Source: an uncultured Lachnospiraceae bacterium (GTDB taxonomy: Bacteria > Bacillota > Clostridia > Lachnospirales > Lachnospiraceae). From it: DNA of 60,096 nt. Location: the NCBI GenBank assembly GCA_947625465.1, contig CANQOK010000009.1, positions 1 through 60,096 on the forward strand, read 5' to 3'. Both the position numbers and the translations under genes were made by a program. This document shows, in pieces, positions 34,370 through 45,400 of this stretch; the first letter of the stretch is position 1, and every line of letters begins with the position of its first letter. The notes under the pieces were generated by a model. It ran no database searches and was not told where the DNA came from. It saw only the letters and a list, made by a program, of their open reading frames with translations.

Positions 34370-34404
34370 AAGGCTATTCGAGTAAAAACAGAAAGAGGTA
34401 TTCC

Positions 34405-36291
34405 ATGGAAGATAATAATAAAAAAAATAACCAGCCTCCGAAGAGACAGACCTGGGTCATTCTACTGGTGTGCGCGGTCATTACGATCGTTATGCTGACG
34501 CTGATGTCCTCTCTGATGGAGCGGGTGACTACGAGGGAAATTTCATATAATGATTTTATGCAGATGCTGGATAATAAAGAAATCAAAGAGATCGTCTTTC
34601 AGTCCGGCGGCAAGATCGTGATCACGCCGGTGACGGAATCGGAATCTCTGATGCCGATCACTTATTGGACGGTTTATCTGGATGATCCGGAGCTGATCCA
34701 GGAACTGAAGGAGAACCATCCGGAGATCTCGTTCCGGGGAGACATCTCTGATACCCGGACCAGTTTCTTAACCTATCTGCTGCCGTTTGTCCTGATCTAC
34801 GGTGCGATCTTCCTGTTGTTCCGGCGGATGATGAAGAACGCGGGCGGCGGTGTGATGGGCGTCGGCAAGTCCAATGCCAAAGTCTATGTAGAGAAAGAAA
34901 CCGGAGTAACTTTCCGGGATGTGGCGGGACAGGATGAAGCGAAGGAGTCTTTAACGGAGATCGTGGATTTCCTGCACGACCCGGGCAAATATACCAGGAT
35001 TGGCGCCAAGCTGCCGAAGGGCGCGTTATTGGTAGGACCTCCCGGAACCGGTAAAACCCTGCTGGCAAAGGCGGTTGCCGGAGAAGCCAAGGTGCCGTTT
35101 TTCTCTCTGGCAGGTTCTGATTTTGTAGAAATGTTTGTGGGCGTAGGTGCTTCCCGTGTGCGGGATCTGTTTAAACAGGCACAGAAGCAGGCGCCCTGTA
35201 TCGTATTTATCGATGAGATCGATGCCATCGGCAAGAGCCGGGATTCCAATTACGGGAATGATGAACGGGAGCAGACGTTAAATCAGCTGCTGGCCGAGAT
35301 GGATGGCTTCGACCCGTCGAAAGGGGTGCTGATCCTGGCGGCTACGAACCGGCCTGAGGTTTTGGACCAGGCGCTGCTGCGTCCCGGACGGTTTGACCGG
35401 CGGATCATTGTGGATAAGCCGGATCTGAAAGGAAGGATCGATACGCTGCGGGTACATTCCAGAAATGTACGCATGGATGATACGGTAGATCTGGAAGCCA
35501 TTGCGCTGGCAACCTCCGGCGCGGTCGGTTCCGATCTGGCGAATATGATCAACGAGGCGGCTATCAATGCGGTGAAGCACGGCCGCAGCGCGATTTCTCA
35601 GGCGGACCTGTTTGAATCCGTGGAAGTGGTGATCGCGGGAAAAGAAAAGAAGGATCGGATTCTGGGCCCGGAAGAGAAGAAGACCGTGGCATACCACGAG
35701 ATCGGACACGCGCTGGTAACTGCGCTGCAGAAACACGCGGAGCCCGTTCAGAAAATCACTATCGTACCGAGAACCATGGGTTCTCTGGGCTATGTGATGC
35801 AGGTGCCGGAAGAAGAAAAATATCTGATGCGGCAGGACGAACTGGAAGCAAAACTGGTTACGCTGCTGGCGGGCCGCGCGGCGGAGGAAACTGTTTTCGA
35901 TTCCGTTACTACCGGCGCTTCCAACGATATGGAGCAGGCGACCAAGCTGGCAAGGGCAATGATTACCCAATACGGCATGTCGGAACGGTTCGGACTGATG
36001 AGCCTGGAGACGGTGGAAAGCCAGTATTTAAGCGGCGCGACGCATTTGAACTGCTCGGATTCCACGGCGGCTAAAGTGGACGAAGAAGTGCAGAAGCTGC
36101 TGAGCATCTGCTACGATAAGGCCAAAGAACTGATCTCCCAAAACAGGGCGATTTTGGATAAGCTGGCGGAATATTTATATAAAAAAGAGACGATTACCGG
36201 CGCCCAGTTCATGGAGATTTTCCAGCTGGTTCAGGACGGAAAACAGGTAGTCATTAACAATGACGGAGAAATCGAAGTCGAGTATGTTTAA
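34405..36291 (+). CDS. ftsH: ATP-dependent zinc metalloprotease FtsH
   Basis: A 628-residue membrane-anchored AAA+ protease that degrades misfolded membrane proteins and regulators. Two transmembrane helices (about 12-34 and 123-143) flank a small extracytoplasmic domain. The AAA domain has Walker A GPPGTGKT, Walker [12 protein letters not shown] and the SRH region [20 protein letters not shown]. The protease domain has the zinc motif HEIGH and the later Asp in [12 protein letters not shown]. The length is typical. The start has GAAAGAGG upstream. The end overlaps the uvrC start. Confidence 0.97.
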   Translation: MEDNNKKNNQPPKRQTWVILLVCAVITIVMLTLMSSLMERVTTREISYNDFMQMLDNKEIKEIVFQSGGKIVITPVTESESLMPITYWTVYLDDPELIQELKENHPEISFRGDISDTRTSFLTYLLPFVLIYGAIFLLFRRMMKNAGGGVMGVGKSNAKVYVEKETGVTFRDVAGQDEAKESLTEIVDFLHDPGKYTRIGAKLPKGALLVGPPGTGKTLLAKAVAGEAKVPFFSLAGSDFVEMFVGVGASRVRDLFKQAQKQAPCIVFIDEIDAIGKSRDSNYGNDEREQTLNQLLAEMDGFDPSKGVLILAATNRPEVLDQALLRPGRFDRRIIVDKPDLKGRIDTLRVHSRNVRMDDTVDLEAIALATSGAVGSDLANMINEAAINAVKHGRSAISQADLFESVEVVIAGKEKKDRILGPEEKKTVAYHEIGHALVTALQKHAEPVQKITIVPRTMGSLGYVMQVPEEEKYLMRQDELEAKLVTLLAGRAAEETVFDSVTTGASNDMEQATKLARAMITQYGMSERFGLMSLETVESQYLSGATHLNCSDSTAAKVDEEVQKLLSICYDKAKELISQNRAILDKLAEYLYKKETITGAQFMEIFQLVQDGKQVVINNDGEIEVEYV

Positions 36292-38140
36292 TTTTGAGGA
36301 AGAACTGAAGAAACTGCCTCATTCACCTGGGGTATATTTAATGCGGGATAGCCATGACGACATTATCTATGTCGGCAAGGCTATTTCCTTGCGTAACCGG
36401 GTACGTTCTTATTTTCGGGAAAGCACGAATAAGTCACCGAAGATTGAGAAAATGGTGACGAAGATCGCGCGGTTTGAGTATATCGTTACGGATTCGGAAC
36501 TGGAGGCTCTGATTCTGGAATGCAATCTGATCAAAGAATACCGGCCCCGTTACAATACCATGCTGCGGGACGATAAGACGTATCCGTATATCTGCGTTAC
36601 CACTTCGGAAGAATATCCCAGACTGCAGATGGTCCGCAAAATGAAAAAGGACAAAAACAAGTATTTCGGGCCGTATACCAGCGGGCAGGCGGTACGGGAT
36701 ACCATTGAGCTTCTGCAGAAGCTGTTCCGGATCCGTACCTGCAGACGGGTACTGCCCCGGGATATCGGGAAAGAACGCCCCTGCTTAAATCATCATATCA
36801 AACAGTGTTATGCGCCCTGCAACGGTCTGATCTCTCAGGAGGATTACGGGCAGGCGGTGAAACAGGTGCTGGAATTTTTAAACGGAAATTTTACGCCGAT
36901 CTTAACCATGCTGGAGGAAAAGATGCTGGCTGCTTCAGAACAAATGGAATTTGAAGAAGCGGCGTATTACCGGGATCTGACTGCCAGCGTGAAACATGTT
37001 GCCGACAAACAGAAGATTACTTCCAGCGAAATGCAGGATCGGGATATCATTGCCTATAGCGCCGAAGACTTTGACGCGGTGGTACAGGTATTTTTCATCC
37101 GCGGCGGCAAACTGCTCGGCAGAGAAGACTTCCATTTGTCTATCGTACCGGAAGATACCGGACGGGAGATTCTCACCAGCTTTATCAAGCAGCATTATGC
37201 GGGAAGTCCGTTTGTACCCAGAGAGATACTGGTGCAGCTTCCGATCGATGAACAGGAGCTCATTGAGCAGTGGCTGGGCGGGAAGCGGGGCGGTAAAGTC
37301 AGCGTACTGGTGCCGAAAAAGGGAGAAAAGAATAAGCTGGTACAGTTAGCGGAGAAAAACGCGAAGCTGATCTTACAGAAGGATAAAGAAAAACTGAAAA
37401 TGGAAGAGCTCCGAACCGTGGGAGCGGTTAAAGAACTGGCGGATCTTCTGGAATTGGGGAATATCCGGCGGATGGAAGCATATGATATTTCGAATATCAA
37501 TGGTTTTGAGTCGGTTGGTTCCATGATCGTCTATGAAGACGGGAAACCGAAGCGAAGTGATTACCGGAAGTTTAAGATCAAATGGGTGAAAGGCGCCAAC
37601 GATTATTCCAGTATGGAAGAAGTGCTGCGCAGACGGTTTACCCACGGACTGGAAGAACGCAAAGAACTGGAAGAAAAGGATATGGATCTCTCCCTGGGCA
37701 GTTTTACCCGGTTTCCGGATCTGCTGCTGATGGACGGCGGCAAGGGACAGGTAAATGTGGCGCTGCGGGTGCTGGATCAGCTGGGACTGGATATTCCGGT
37801 CTGCGGGATGGTCAAAGATGATAACCACAGAACGCGGGGAATTTATTATCAGAATACGGAGATTCCCATTGATACGCGCGGAGAGGCGTTTAAATTGATC
37901 ACCCGAATCCAGGATGAAGCGCACCGGTTTGCCATTACTTACCATAAGGAACTGCGCAGCAAGGGACAGGTACATTCCCTGTTGGACGATATCAAAGGGA
38001 TCGGGCCTGTCAGAAGGAAGGCGCTGCTGCGCCGCTTCAAGACGCTGGAAGCGATCAGTCAGGCGACAGAAGCGGAGCTGGCGGGAACAGAATCCATGAA
38101 TGAAGAAGCGGCCCGGGAAGTTTATCAATATTTTCACTAA
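36284..38140 (+). CDS. uvrC: Excinuclease ABC subunit C
   Basis: A 618-residue nuclease of nucleotide excision repair that makes both incisions around a lesion bound by UvrB. The N-terminal GIY-YIG domain starts [12 protein letters not shown] and continues [19 protein letters not shown] Cys-rich stretch ([27 protein letters not shown]) follows, then a UVR motif near 205-235 ([21 protein letters not shown]). The RNase H-like endonuclease domain has [18 protein letters not shown] and [11 protein letters not shown], and a helix-hairpin-helix pair closes the protein ([15 protein letters not shown]). I chose the ATG at 36284, which overlaps the ftsH stop and gives the usual N-terminus. Confidence 0.95.
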   Translation: MFNFEEELKKLPHSPGVYLMRDSHDDIIYVGKAISLRNRVRSYFRESTNKSPKIEKMVTKIARFEYIVTDSELEALILECNLIKEYRPRYNTMLRDDKTYPYICVTTSEEYPRLQMVRKMKKDKNKYFGPYTSGQAVRDTIELLQKLFRIRTCRRVLPRDIGKERPCLNHHIKQCYAPCNGLISQEDYGQAVKQVLEFLNGNFTPILTMLEEKMLAASEQMEFEEAAYYRDLTASVKHVADKQKITSSEMQDRDIIAYSAEDFDAVVQVFFIRGGKLLGREDFHLSIVPEDTGREILTSFIKQHYAGSPFVPREILVQLPIDEQELIEQWLGGKRGGKVSVLVPKKGEKNKLVQLAEKNAKLILQKDKEKLKMEELRTVGAVKELADLLELGNIRRMEAYDISNINGFESVGSMIVYEDGKPKRSDYRKFKIKWVKGANDYSSMEEVLRRRFTHGLEERKELEEKDMDLSLGSFTRFPDLLLMDGGKGQVNVALRVLDQLGLDIPVCGMVKDDNHRTRGIYYQNTEIPIDTRGEAFKLITRIQDEAHRFAITYHKELRSKGQVHSLLDDIKGIGPVRRKALLRRFKTLEAISQATEAELAGTESMNEEAAREVYQYFH

Positions 38141-38148
38141 ATTTCGTA

Positions 38149-38177
38149 TTGGCAAAATAAAATGAAGATGCTATGAT
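38149..38177 (+). promoter_or_regulatory. Promoter of hprK
   Basis: TTGGCA (38149-38154) and TATGAT (38172-38177) are 17 bases apart, 36 bases before hprK. Confidence 0.7.
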
Positions 38178-38212
38178 AGAAAACAGAAATTAAGAAACAA
38201 GCGGAGGAATTT

Positions 38213-39142
38213 ATGGAAGCAGTAAAGGTAGCAAAGGTAGTTGAAAATTACCACTTGAAGAATCTGACCCCGGATATCGATCTGAACCGGGCGGAGATCC
38301 GTCTGCCGGATATCAACAGGCCGGCGCTGCAGATGACCGGATATTTTGAACATTTCGCCAGCGACCGGGTACAGCTGGTGGGATTTGTGGAATACACCTA
38401 TCTGCAGGGCATGGATGAGGAGCGCAAACGGGAGATTTACGAACGGTTTACGAAAGAAAATCTGCCCTGTGTGATCTTCTGCCGGGATCTACAGCCGGAC
38501 GAGCTGCTGCTGGAGGCGGCAAACCGGAATAACGTTCCCATTCTGGTGACAACAAAGGATACGTCCTCCTTTATGGCGGAACTGATCCGGTGGTTAAACG
38601 TACAGCTGGCGCCCTGTATTTCCGTCCACGGCGTACTGGTGGATGTATACGGCGAAGGCGTCCTGATCATGGGCGAGAGCGGAATCGGCAAGAGCGAGAC
38701 CGCGCTGGAGCTGATCAAGAGAGGACACCGTCTTGTCAGCGATGATGTAGTGGAGATCCGCAGAGTCAGCGATGATACCCTGGTCGGTAAGGCACCGGAT
38801 ATCACCCGGCACTTTATCGAGCTTCGCGGTATCGGAATCATTGATATCAAGACGCTGTTCGGTATCCAGAGCGTAAAAGAGACGCAGGGACTGGATCTGT
38901 GCATTCAGCTGGAACACTGGAATAAGGAAAAAGAATATGACCGGCTGGGACTGGAAGATCAGTATACGGAATTTTTAGGCAATAAGATCGTATGCCACAA
39001 GATCCCCATTCGCCCGGGCAGAAACGTGGCGATCATCGTAGAGTCCGCAGCCATTAACCACCGTCAGAAAAAGATGGGTTATAACGCGGCGCAGGAACTG
39101 TATAACCGCGTACAGCAGAGTATTGCGAAGCAGTTTGAGTAA
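38213..39142 (+). CDS. hprK: HPr kinase/phosphorylase
   Basis: A 309-residue bifunctional enzyme that phosphorylates, and dephosphorylates, Ser46 of HPr and Crh in response to glycolytic intermediates. This drives carbon catabolite repression through CcpA. The N-terminal domain (about 1-130) is followed by the P-loop GESGIGKSE (about 154-162), the acidic catalytic region VSDDVVEIRRVSD and the signature ELRGIGIIDIKTLFG. The length is typical. The start has GCGGAGGAA upstream. Its likely substrate Crh is encoded four genes downstream at 42055. Confidence 0.96.
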   Translation: MEAVKVAKVVENYHLKNLTPDIDLNRAEIRLPDINRPALQMTGYFEHFASDRVQLVGFVEYTYLQGMDEERKREIYERFTKENLPCVIFCRDLQPDELLLEAANRNNVPILVTTKDTSSFMAELIRWLNVQLAPCISVHGVLVDVYGEGVLIMGESGIGKSETALELIKRGHRLVSDDVVEIRRVSDDTLVGKAPDITRHFIELRGIGIIDIKTLFGIQSVKETQGLDLCIQLEHWNKEKEYDRLGLEDQYTEFLGNKIVCHKIPIRPGRNVAIIVESAAINHRQKKMGYNAAQELYNRVQQSIAKQFE

Positions 39143-39241
39143 AAGAGTTACGATTCGTGGTTTCATGTAAAGCCGGCTGGTTTTGCGCATGAGAGGTGGA
39201 GAGAAACCAGAAACCAGGAACCAAAAGTAAGAAAGGAAATT

Positions 39242-40147
39242 ATGAATCTACAGGAATCATTGGTACAGATTGTCGGAGAACATGCTTTAAAAACAAAAGA
39301 ACCGATGATGCGCCATACCACATTTCGGATAGGCGGCCCGGCGGACTATTTTGTGATGCCCGGTTCCATCATGGAGATTCAGAAGATTGCCGCATTGTGC
39401 AGGGATAATCAGATCCCGTATGTGATCATTGGAAACGGCAGCAATCTGTTGGTTGGAGACAGGGGATACCGGGGCGTAGTCATCGCCCTGGATCGAAATT
39501 ATTCCGAATATCAGACAGAGCCGGACGGACGGATCCGCGCACAGAGCGGGATTCTGTTAAGCAGTCTGGCGGGTGCGGCGCTGCAGCAGCATCTCGGTGG
39601 CCTGGAGTTCGCTTCGGGGATTCCCGGAACGCTGGGCGGCGCGGTTACGATGAATGCAGGCGCCTACGGCGGCGAGATGAAAGATGTCCTAGAATCCGCG
39701 CTGGTCATGACACAGGAAGGCGAACTCCTTTCCCTTTCCAATGAAGCGCTGGAACTGGGATATCGAAGCAGTATCGTTATGAAGGAGCAGTACATAGTTT
39801 TGGAAGCAGTGCTCCGGCTGACGCCGGGCGATCCGGAAAAGATCGCGGAGACAATGCGGGAGCTGAACCGGCGCAGGAAAGAAAAACAGCCGCTGGAATA
39901 TCCCAGCGCGGGCAGCACCTTTAAGCGTCCGGAGGGGTATTTTGCCGGCAAACTGATTCAGGATGCGGGGCTCGCCGGTTACCGTGTCGGAGACGCTGCG
40001 GTTTCGGAGAAACACTGCGGTTTTGTGATCAATCTGGGAAATGCTACGGCGGCCCAGGTGCAGAGGCTGATCCAGGAGATACAGGAAAAAGTGTGGAAGG
40101 ACAGCGGGGTTATGCTGGAACCGGAAGTGAAAATGATCGGGGAATGA
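39242..40147 (+). CDS. murB: UDP-N-acetylenolpyruvoylglucosamine reductase
   Basis: A 301-residue FAD enzyme that reduces UDP-N-acetylglucosamine enolpyruvate to UDP-N-acetylmuramate in peptidoglycan synthesis. Family blocks are HTTFRIGGPADYFVMP, the FAD-binding NGSNLLVGDRGYRGVV, the core GIPGTLGGAVTMNAGAYGGE and the late block YPSAGSTFKRPEGYFAGKLI with the catalytic Ser. The start has AAGAAAGGAAA upstream. In the spacer before it, GAAACCA-type short repeats are seen. A 17-base repeat array begins at its stop codon. Confidence 0.96.
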   Translation: MNLQESLVQIVGEHALKTKEPMMRHTTFRIGGPADYFVMPGSIMEIQKIAALCRDNQIPYVIIGNGSNLLVGDRGYRGVVIALDRNYSEYQTEPDGRIRAQSGILLSSLAGAALQQHLGGLEFASGIPGTLGGAVTMNAGAYGGEMKDVLESALVMTQEGELLSLSNEALELGYRSSIVMKEQYIVLEAVLRLTPGDPEKIAETMRELNRRRKEKQPLEYPSAGSTFKRPEGYFAGKLIQDAGLAGYRVGDAAVSEKHCGFVINLGNATAAQVQRLIQEIQEKVWKDSGVMLEPEVKMIGE

Positions 40148-40190
40148 AATTGATCAGAGAATGAAATTGATCGGAGAATGAAATGCTCCG
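40134..40190 (+). repeat. Imperfect tandem 17-base repeat at the end of murB
   Basis: Three units of the type GATCGGGGAATGAAATT begin inside the last murB codons (GATCGGGGA, GATCAGAGA, GATCGGAGA variants). Each contains the TGA that ends murB in unit 1. Probably slippage or duplication. Confidence 0.75.
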
Positions 40191-40205
40191 GGAGGAAAGA
40201 AAAGT

Positions 40206-41087
40206 ATGAGATTTGTCATTGTGACCGGAATGTCCGGCGCAGGAAAAAGTACGGCGTTAAAGATTTTGGAAGATATCGGTTATTTTTGTGTAGACAATCT
40301 TCCGATCCAGCTGCTGAATAAATTCGCGGATCTGGCGTTTCAGCCCAATGTCGGGCTGGACCGGGTGGCGCTGGGTGTGGATATCCGGAGCGGAGACGCA
40401 TTGGATGAGATAGGGGAAGTTCTGGATTATCTGGATGAAAAACAGTATGCGTATGAAATCGTATTTCTGGATTCCGACGACAGCACGCTGGTAAAGCGGT
40501 ATAAGGAAACCAGACGGACGCATCCGCTGGCGGCGAATCAGAGTGTAAACGAAGGCATTATCGAAGAACGGAAGCGGCTGGAATTTCTGCGGCAGAAGGC
40601 AAAGGTCATTTTAAATACCAGCAAACTGCTCTCAAAGGAACTGCGGGCGGAGATGGAAGAGATCTTCAAGGACAATAAGGAGTACAAGAACATCTTTGTC
40701 ACAGTGATGTCCTTCGGATTTAAAAACGGACTGCCGATGGATGCGGATATGGTTTTTGACGTGCGTTTTATGCCGAATCCTTATTATGTCACCGAATTGC
40801 GGAATCTGACGGGAAATGACCAGGCAGTGCAGGAATTTGTGATGCATTCGCCGGAATCGCATATTTTCCTGGAAAAACTGGAAAGCATGGTGGATTTCCT
40901 GATCCCGCATTACATTGAGGAAGGGAAGAACCAGCTTGTGATCGCGCTGGGCTGCACCGGCGGCAAGCACCGTTCCGTGACCATTGCCAATAAACTGTAC
41001 GACCATTTAAGCAAAGACAGCAGTCTGGGCGTCCGGGTGGAACACCGCGACGTCGGGCTTGGCAACCACGGCACGAATTTTAAATAA
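40206..41087 (+). CDS. rapZ: RNase adapter protein RapZ
   Basis: A 293-residue nucleotide-binding protein (YvcJ in Bacillus). The N-terminal P-loop is in TGMSGAGKSTALKILEDIGYFCVDNLP, and the C-terminal domain carries GCTGGKHRSVTIANKLYDHL with VEHRDVGLGNHG near the end. In Escherichia coli it guides RNase E to the GlmZ small RNA; in Firmicutes its role is less clear, with links to competence and cell wall precursor control. The start has GGGAGGAAAG upstream. It lies between murB and whiA. The usual yvcK/glmR gene is not between rapZ and whiA. Confidence 0.95.
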   Translation: MRFVIVTGMSGAGKSTALKILEDIGYFCVDNLPIQLLNKFADLAFQPNVGLDRVALGVDIRSGDALDEIGEVLDYLDEKQYAYEIVFLDSDDSTLVKRYKETRRTHPLAANQSVNEGIIEERKRLEFLRQKAKVILNTSKLLSKELRAEMEEIFKDNKEYKNIFVTVMSFGFKNGLPMDADMVFDVRFMPNPYYVTELRNLTGNDQAVQEFVMHSPESHIFLEKLESMVDFLIPHYIEEGKNQLVIALGCTGGKHRSVTIANKLYDHLSKDSSLGVRVEHRDVGLGNHGTNFK

Positions 41088-41099
41088 AGGAATACTGCC

Positions 41100-42065
41100 A
41101 TGTCATTTTCAAAAGAAGTGAAGGAAGAGCTTTCCAGGCAGGGAAATCATGCCAGACATTGTAAGATCGCGGAGCTTGCAGCCATGATCAGCCTGTGCGG
41201 AACCGTCTCAATCGGGGAAAAAGGCAGGTATCGGCTACAAATTCGCACAGAAAATCTGTCAGTTGCAAGAAAATGCTTTACATTATTGAAAAAAACATTT
41301 AATATAGATACTGAAATTTCCATAAGGCAAAATGCATATTTAAAAAAAGGGAAGACATATACTATCATTGTTCCATCCCATGAAAATGTAATTCAGGTCT
41401 TAAGGACAGAGAAGCTCTTGGATGTGGACGGAGAGATCCGGGAGAATCTGGAGCTTGACAATGTGGTGATCATGAAGGATTGCTGTAAGCGGGCGTTCCT
41501 GCGGGGCGCGTTCTTAGCAGCCGGATCCGTCAGTGATCCGCAGAATTCCTACCACTTTGAAATCGTCTGTCCGGTGATGGAGAAAGCCGAACAGCTGCAG
41601 GCGCTGCTTGCGCATTTTCATCTGGAAGCAAGGATCGTACAGCGAAAACGGCATTTTGTCGTATATTTAAAAGAGAGCGAAGCAATCGTAGATGCGCTGA
41701 ATATTATGGAAGCTCATGTCGCACTGATGAAGCTGGAGAATGTCCGGATCCTCAAGGATATGAGAAATTCCGTAAATCGGCAGGTCAACTGTGAAACTGC
41801 GAACCTGTATAAGATTGCGAAAACAGCATCCAAGCAGATCGCGGATATTCAGTACATAGAAAAGATGCGGGGGCTCTCATCTTTAAACGAGGCACTGGAA
41901 TCGATTGCAGTTTTACGGCTGGAGTATCCGGAGGCGTCGTTGCAGGAGTTGGGGACTATGCTGACTCCGCCGGTAGGGAAATCCGGTGTGAATCATAGAT
42001 TACGGAAACTGAGTGACATCGCAGATGGCATTCGAAGCAAGCAAGGAGGAAAAAATGATAGCTAG
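41100..42065 (+). CDS. whiA: DNA-binding protein WhiA
   Basis: A 321-residue regulator with an N-terminal LAGLIDADG-like domain (about 1-210) and a C-terminal helix-turn-helix (about 225-310). Markers are SFSKEVKEELSRQ, CCKRAFLRGAFLAAGSVSDPQNSYH, and the late LEYPEASLQELGTMLTPPVGKSGVNHRLRKL. It affects cell division and chromosome segregation in Firmicutes. It starts 12 bases after rapZ. The gene overlaps crh by 11 bases. Bases 41281-41400 are only 27 percent G+C by my count, far below the flanks, so an internal segment may have been exchanged. Confidence 0.95.
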   Translation: MSFSKEVKEELSRQGNHARHCKIAELAAMISLCGTVSIGEKGRYRLQIRTENLSVARKCFTLLKKTFNIDTEISIRQNAYLKKGKTYTIIVPSHENVIQVLRTEKLLDVDGEIRENLELDNVVIMKDCCKRAFLRGAFLAAGSVSDPQNSYHFEIVCPVMEKAEQLQALLAHFHLEARIVQRKRHFVVYLKESEAIVDALNIMEAHVALMKLENVRILKDMRNSVNRQVNCETANLYKIAKTASKQIADIQYIEKMRGLSSLNEALESIAVLRLEYPEASLQELGTMLTPPVGKSGVNHRLRKLSDIADGIRSKQGGKNDS

Positions 42066-42315
42066 AGACATTACCATTGGTATCAAGGAAGGATTGCAGG
42101 CCAGACCGGTTGCAATATTCGTACAAGTTGCCAGCAAGTATCAGAGTAAGATCTATGTTGAGACTGGGAACCGCAGGATTAATGCAAAGAGCATTATGGG
42201 TATGATGACCCTTGGGTTGACAGCAGGAGAAGTTGTGAGAGTAACCGCTGATGGTGTGGACGAGAAGGAAGCAGTAGAAAATATTGAAACGTATTTAGGC
42301 AGTAAGTCAGCTTAG
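42055..42315 (+). CDS. crh: Crh-like HPr paralog (catabolite repression HPr)
   Basis: An 86-residue HPr-fold protein. Residue 15, His in HPr and the site of PTS phosphotransfer, is Gln here (GLQARPVAIFVQVA), as in Bacillus Crh. The regulatory Ser46 is kept (NAKSIMGMMTL). It should therefore be a target of HprK and a CcpA cofactor, but not carry phosphate in sugar transport. The place after rapZ and whiA matches the Bacillus yvcJ-yvcK-whiA-crh order. I chose the ATG at 42055 with AAGGAGG upstream, inside the whiA end. An HPr proper must be elsewhere. Confidence 0.9.
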   Translation: MIARDITIGIKEGLQARPVAIFVQVASKYQSKIYVETGNRRINAKSIMGMMTLGLTAGEVVRVTADGVDEKEAVENIETYLGSKSA

Positions 42316-42363
42316 GCTAGCTGAATAAAGCAGAACTATATTAAGAAAATGGGTGGATGCAGG

Positions 42364-42398
42364 CGCCGCAGACAATCGGAAGGTTGTATGCGGCGTTT
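42364..42398 (+). terminator. Possible weak terminator after crh
   Basis: CGCCGCA (42364-42370) pairs with TGCGGCG (42389-42395), with an inner ACAA/TTGT stem, followed by only TTTGTG. The U tract is short. Confidence 0.4.
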
Positions 42399-42498
42399 GT
42401 GATTCTGAAAAAAATACTATCCTGTTTGAAAAAAGTGTGTTAGAATAAAATCGGGTTTTAAGAAATATTTTTACCGGCGGAAGAAGGGAGGTGCCGCG

Positions 42499-45400
42499 AT
42501 GTCGTTTACACATCTGCATGTACATACGGAGTACAGTCTGCTGGACGGCTCCAGTAAGATCAAAGAGATCACAAAGCAGGCGAAAGAACTGGGAATGGAC
42601 AGTCTGGCGATTACCGATCATGGCGTTATGTACGGCGTGATTGATTTTTACCGCGCGGCCAAAGAAGTCGGGATCAAACCGATCATCGGCTGTGAGGTTT
42701 ACGTGGCTCCCGGTTCCCGCTTTGACAGAGAGGCGTCGGGCGGAGACGACCGCTATTATCATCTGGTATTGCTGGCAGAGAATGATCTGGGATACCACAA
42801 TCTGATGAAAATCGTATCAATCGGATTTTTGGAAGGATTTTATTATAAACCGCGGGTAGACTATGAAGTGTTGGAACGCTACCATGAGGGCGTGATCGCG
42901 CTGTCAGCCTGCCTGGCCGGAGAAGTGCAGCGTTTTCTGGAGCGGAGTATGTATCAGGAAGCCAAAAAGGCGGCGCTGCATTATCAGGAAATTTTCGGAA
43001 AAGGGAATTTTTTCCTGGAACTGCAGGACCACGGGATCGCGGCGCAGAAGCTGGTCAACGCCAAACTGCTGCAGTTAAGCGAAGAGACAGGGATCGAACT
43101 GGTCTGCACCAATGACGTGCATTATACCTACGCGGAGGATTGGGAAGCCCATGACGTTCTGCTGTGTATCCAGACGAATAAAAAGGTGACGGATGAGGAC
43201 CGGATGCGTTATGAAGGCGGGCAGTTCTATCTGAAATCGCCGGAGGAAATGGCACAGCTGTTTCCGTATGTGCCGCAGGCGCTGGAGAATACCCATAAGA
43301 TTGCCGGGCGCTGTAATGTGGAGATCGTCTTCGGCGAAAAGAAGCTGCCCAAATATGATGTGCCGGAAGGCTATACTTCCTGGGAATATCTGAACAAGCT
43401 GTGCCGGGAAGGATTGAAAAAGCGCTATCCCGTCGTAACGGAGGAAATTCAGGAGCGCCTGGAATATGAACTGAATACCATACGGAATATGGGATATGTA
43501 GATTATTTCCTGATCGTATGGGATTTTATCAATTATGCCAGAGAACATGATATTATCGTGGGGCCCGGCCGGGGTTCGGCTGCGGGCAGTATTGTTTCGT
43601 ACTGTCTGCGGATCACGGATATCGACCCGCTGAAGTATAATCTGCTGTTTGAACGGTTTTTGAATCCGGAACGGGTTTCCATGCCGGATATCGATGTGGA
43701 TTTCTGCTTTGAACGCAGACAGGAAGTGATCGACTATGTGGTGGAGAAATACGGTACGGATCGGGTGACGCAGATCGTCACGTTCGGTACCATGCTGGCA
43801 AGAGGCGTGATCCGGGATGTGGGACGGGCGCTGGATATGTCTTACGCGTCTGTGGATGTGATCGCCAAAATGATCCCTACCGAACTGGGAATGACGATCG
43901 ACAAGGCGCTGAAAGTGAATCCGGAGCTGCGGTCGGTATACGAATCGGATCCGCAGATCCATTCGCTGATCGATATGAGCAAGCGTCTGGAGGGACTGCC
44001 CCGGCATACCTCTATGCATGCGGCCGGCGTGGTGATCAGCCAGAAAGCGGTGGATGAATACGTACCGCTTGCAAGGGCGCAGGACGGTTCTGTAACGACG
44101 CAGTTTGTGATGACCACCCTGGAAGAACTGGGACTTTTGAAAATGGATTTTCTGGGACTGCGAACCCTTACCGTCATTCAGAACGCGGCCCGTCTGGCTC
44201 AGCAGAGCACCGGGAAAATTGTCGATATGGATCTGATCGATTACGACGATCCGGCGGTGCTGGCATCGATCGGAAGCGGAAAGACAGAGGGCGTGTTCCA
44301 GTTGGAAAGCGCCGGTATGAAGAGTTTCATGAAAGAACTGAAACCGGAAAATCTCGAGGATATTATCGCGGGGATCTCTCTGTACCGTCCCGGTCCGATG
44401 GATTTCATTCCGCAATATATCAGAGGGAAGAACAACAAAGAAAGTATTACCTACGCCTGTCCGCAGTTAAAGCCGATCCTGGAGCCGACCTACGGCTGCA
44501 TCGTTTATCAGGAACAGGTGATGCAGATCGTGCGGGATCTGGCAGGCTTTTCTCTGGGGCGGAGCGACTTGCTGCGCCGTGCCATGAGTAAGAAAAAAAT
44601 GTCGGTCATGGAAGCGGAGCGGAAGGTTTTTGTTTACGGAGACGAGACACAGGGAATCCCCGGCTGTATCAAAAACGGGATTTCCGAACAGACTGCCAAT
44701 CAGATCTATGACAGCATGATCGATTTCGCGAGGTATGCGTTTAACAAATCCCATGCCGCCGCCTATGCGGTCGTGGCGTATCAGACGGCGTACCTGAAAT
44801 ACTATTATCCGGTGGAGTTTATGGCGGCGCTGATGACCTCCGTCATTGATAATTCCGGCAAAGTGGCGGAATATATCGTAACCTGCCGCTCGATGGGGAT
44901 CGAACTGCTGCCTCCGGATATCAACACGGGAGAACGGGATTTTTCGGTATCTGACGGAAAGATCCGCTTCGCGCTTTCCGCGATTAAAAGTATCGGCCGG
45001 AATGTGATCGATCAGATCGTGGAAGAGCGGAAGCTGCGCGGCCCGTTTCAGAATCTGGAAGATTTTATCAAACGGATGGCGGATAAGGATATGAACCGGC
45101 GCGCCATCGAGAATTTTATCAAGGCGGGTGCCTTTGATACGCTGGACGGGACCAGGCGGCAGAAAATGATGGTTTACGCGCAGATCCTGGAGCAGATCGT
45201 CCACAATAAAAAGAACAGCATGGCAGGACAGATGTCTTTGTTCGATTTCGCGGATGAATCGGATAAAAAAGACTATGAGATCACAATGCCGGACGTAGGG
45301 GAATTTGAAAAATCCATGCTGCTGGGATTTGAAAAAGAAGTGCTGGGTGTATATGTCAGCGGGCATCCGCTGGAGGATTACGAGGCGCAGTGGCGCAGGA

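Noticed and set aside
43075-44415. Long open frame antisense to dnaE (446 codons)
   Set aside because: It lies fully inside the polymerase core on the other strand, has a His/Arg/Ile-rich odd composition, no ribosome site and no known motif. It is a shadow of dnaE codon bias.
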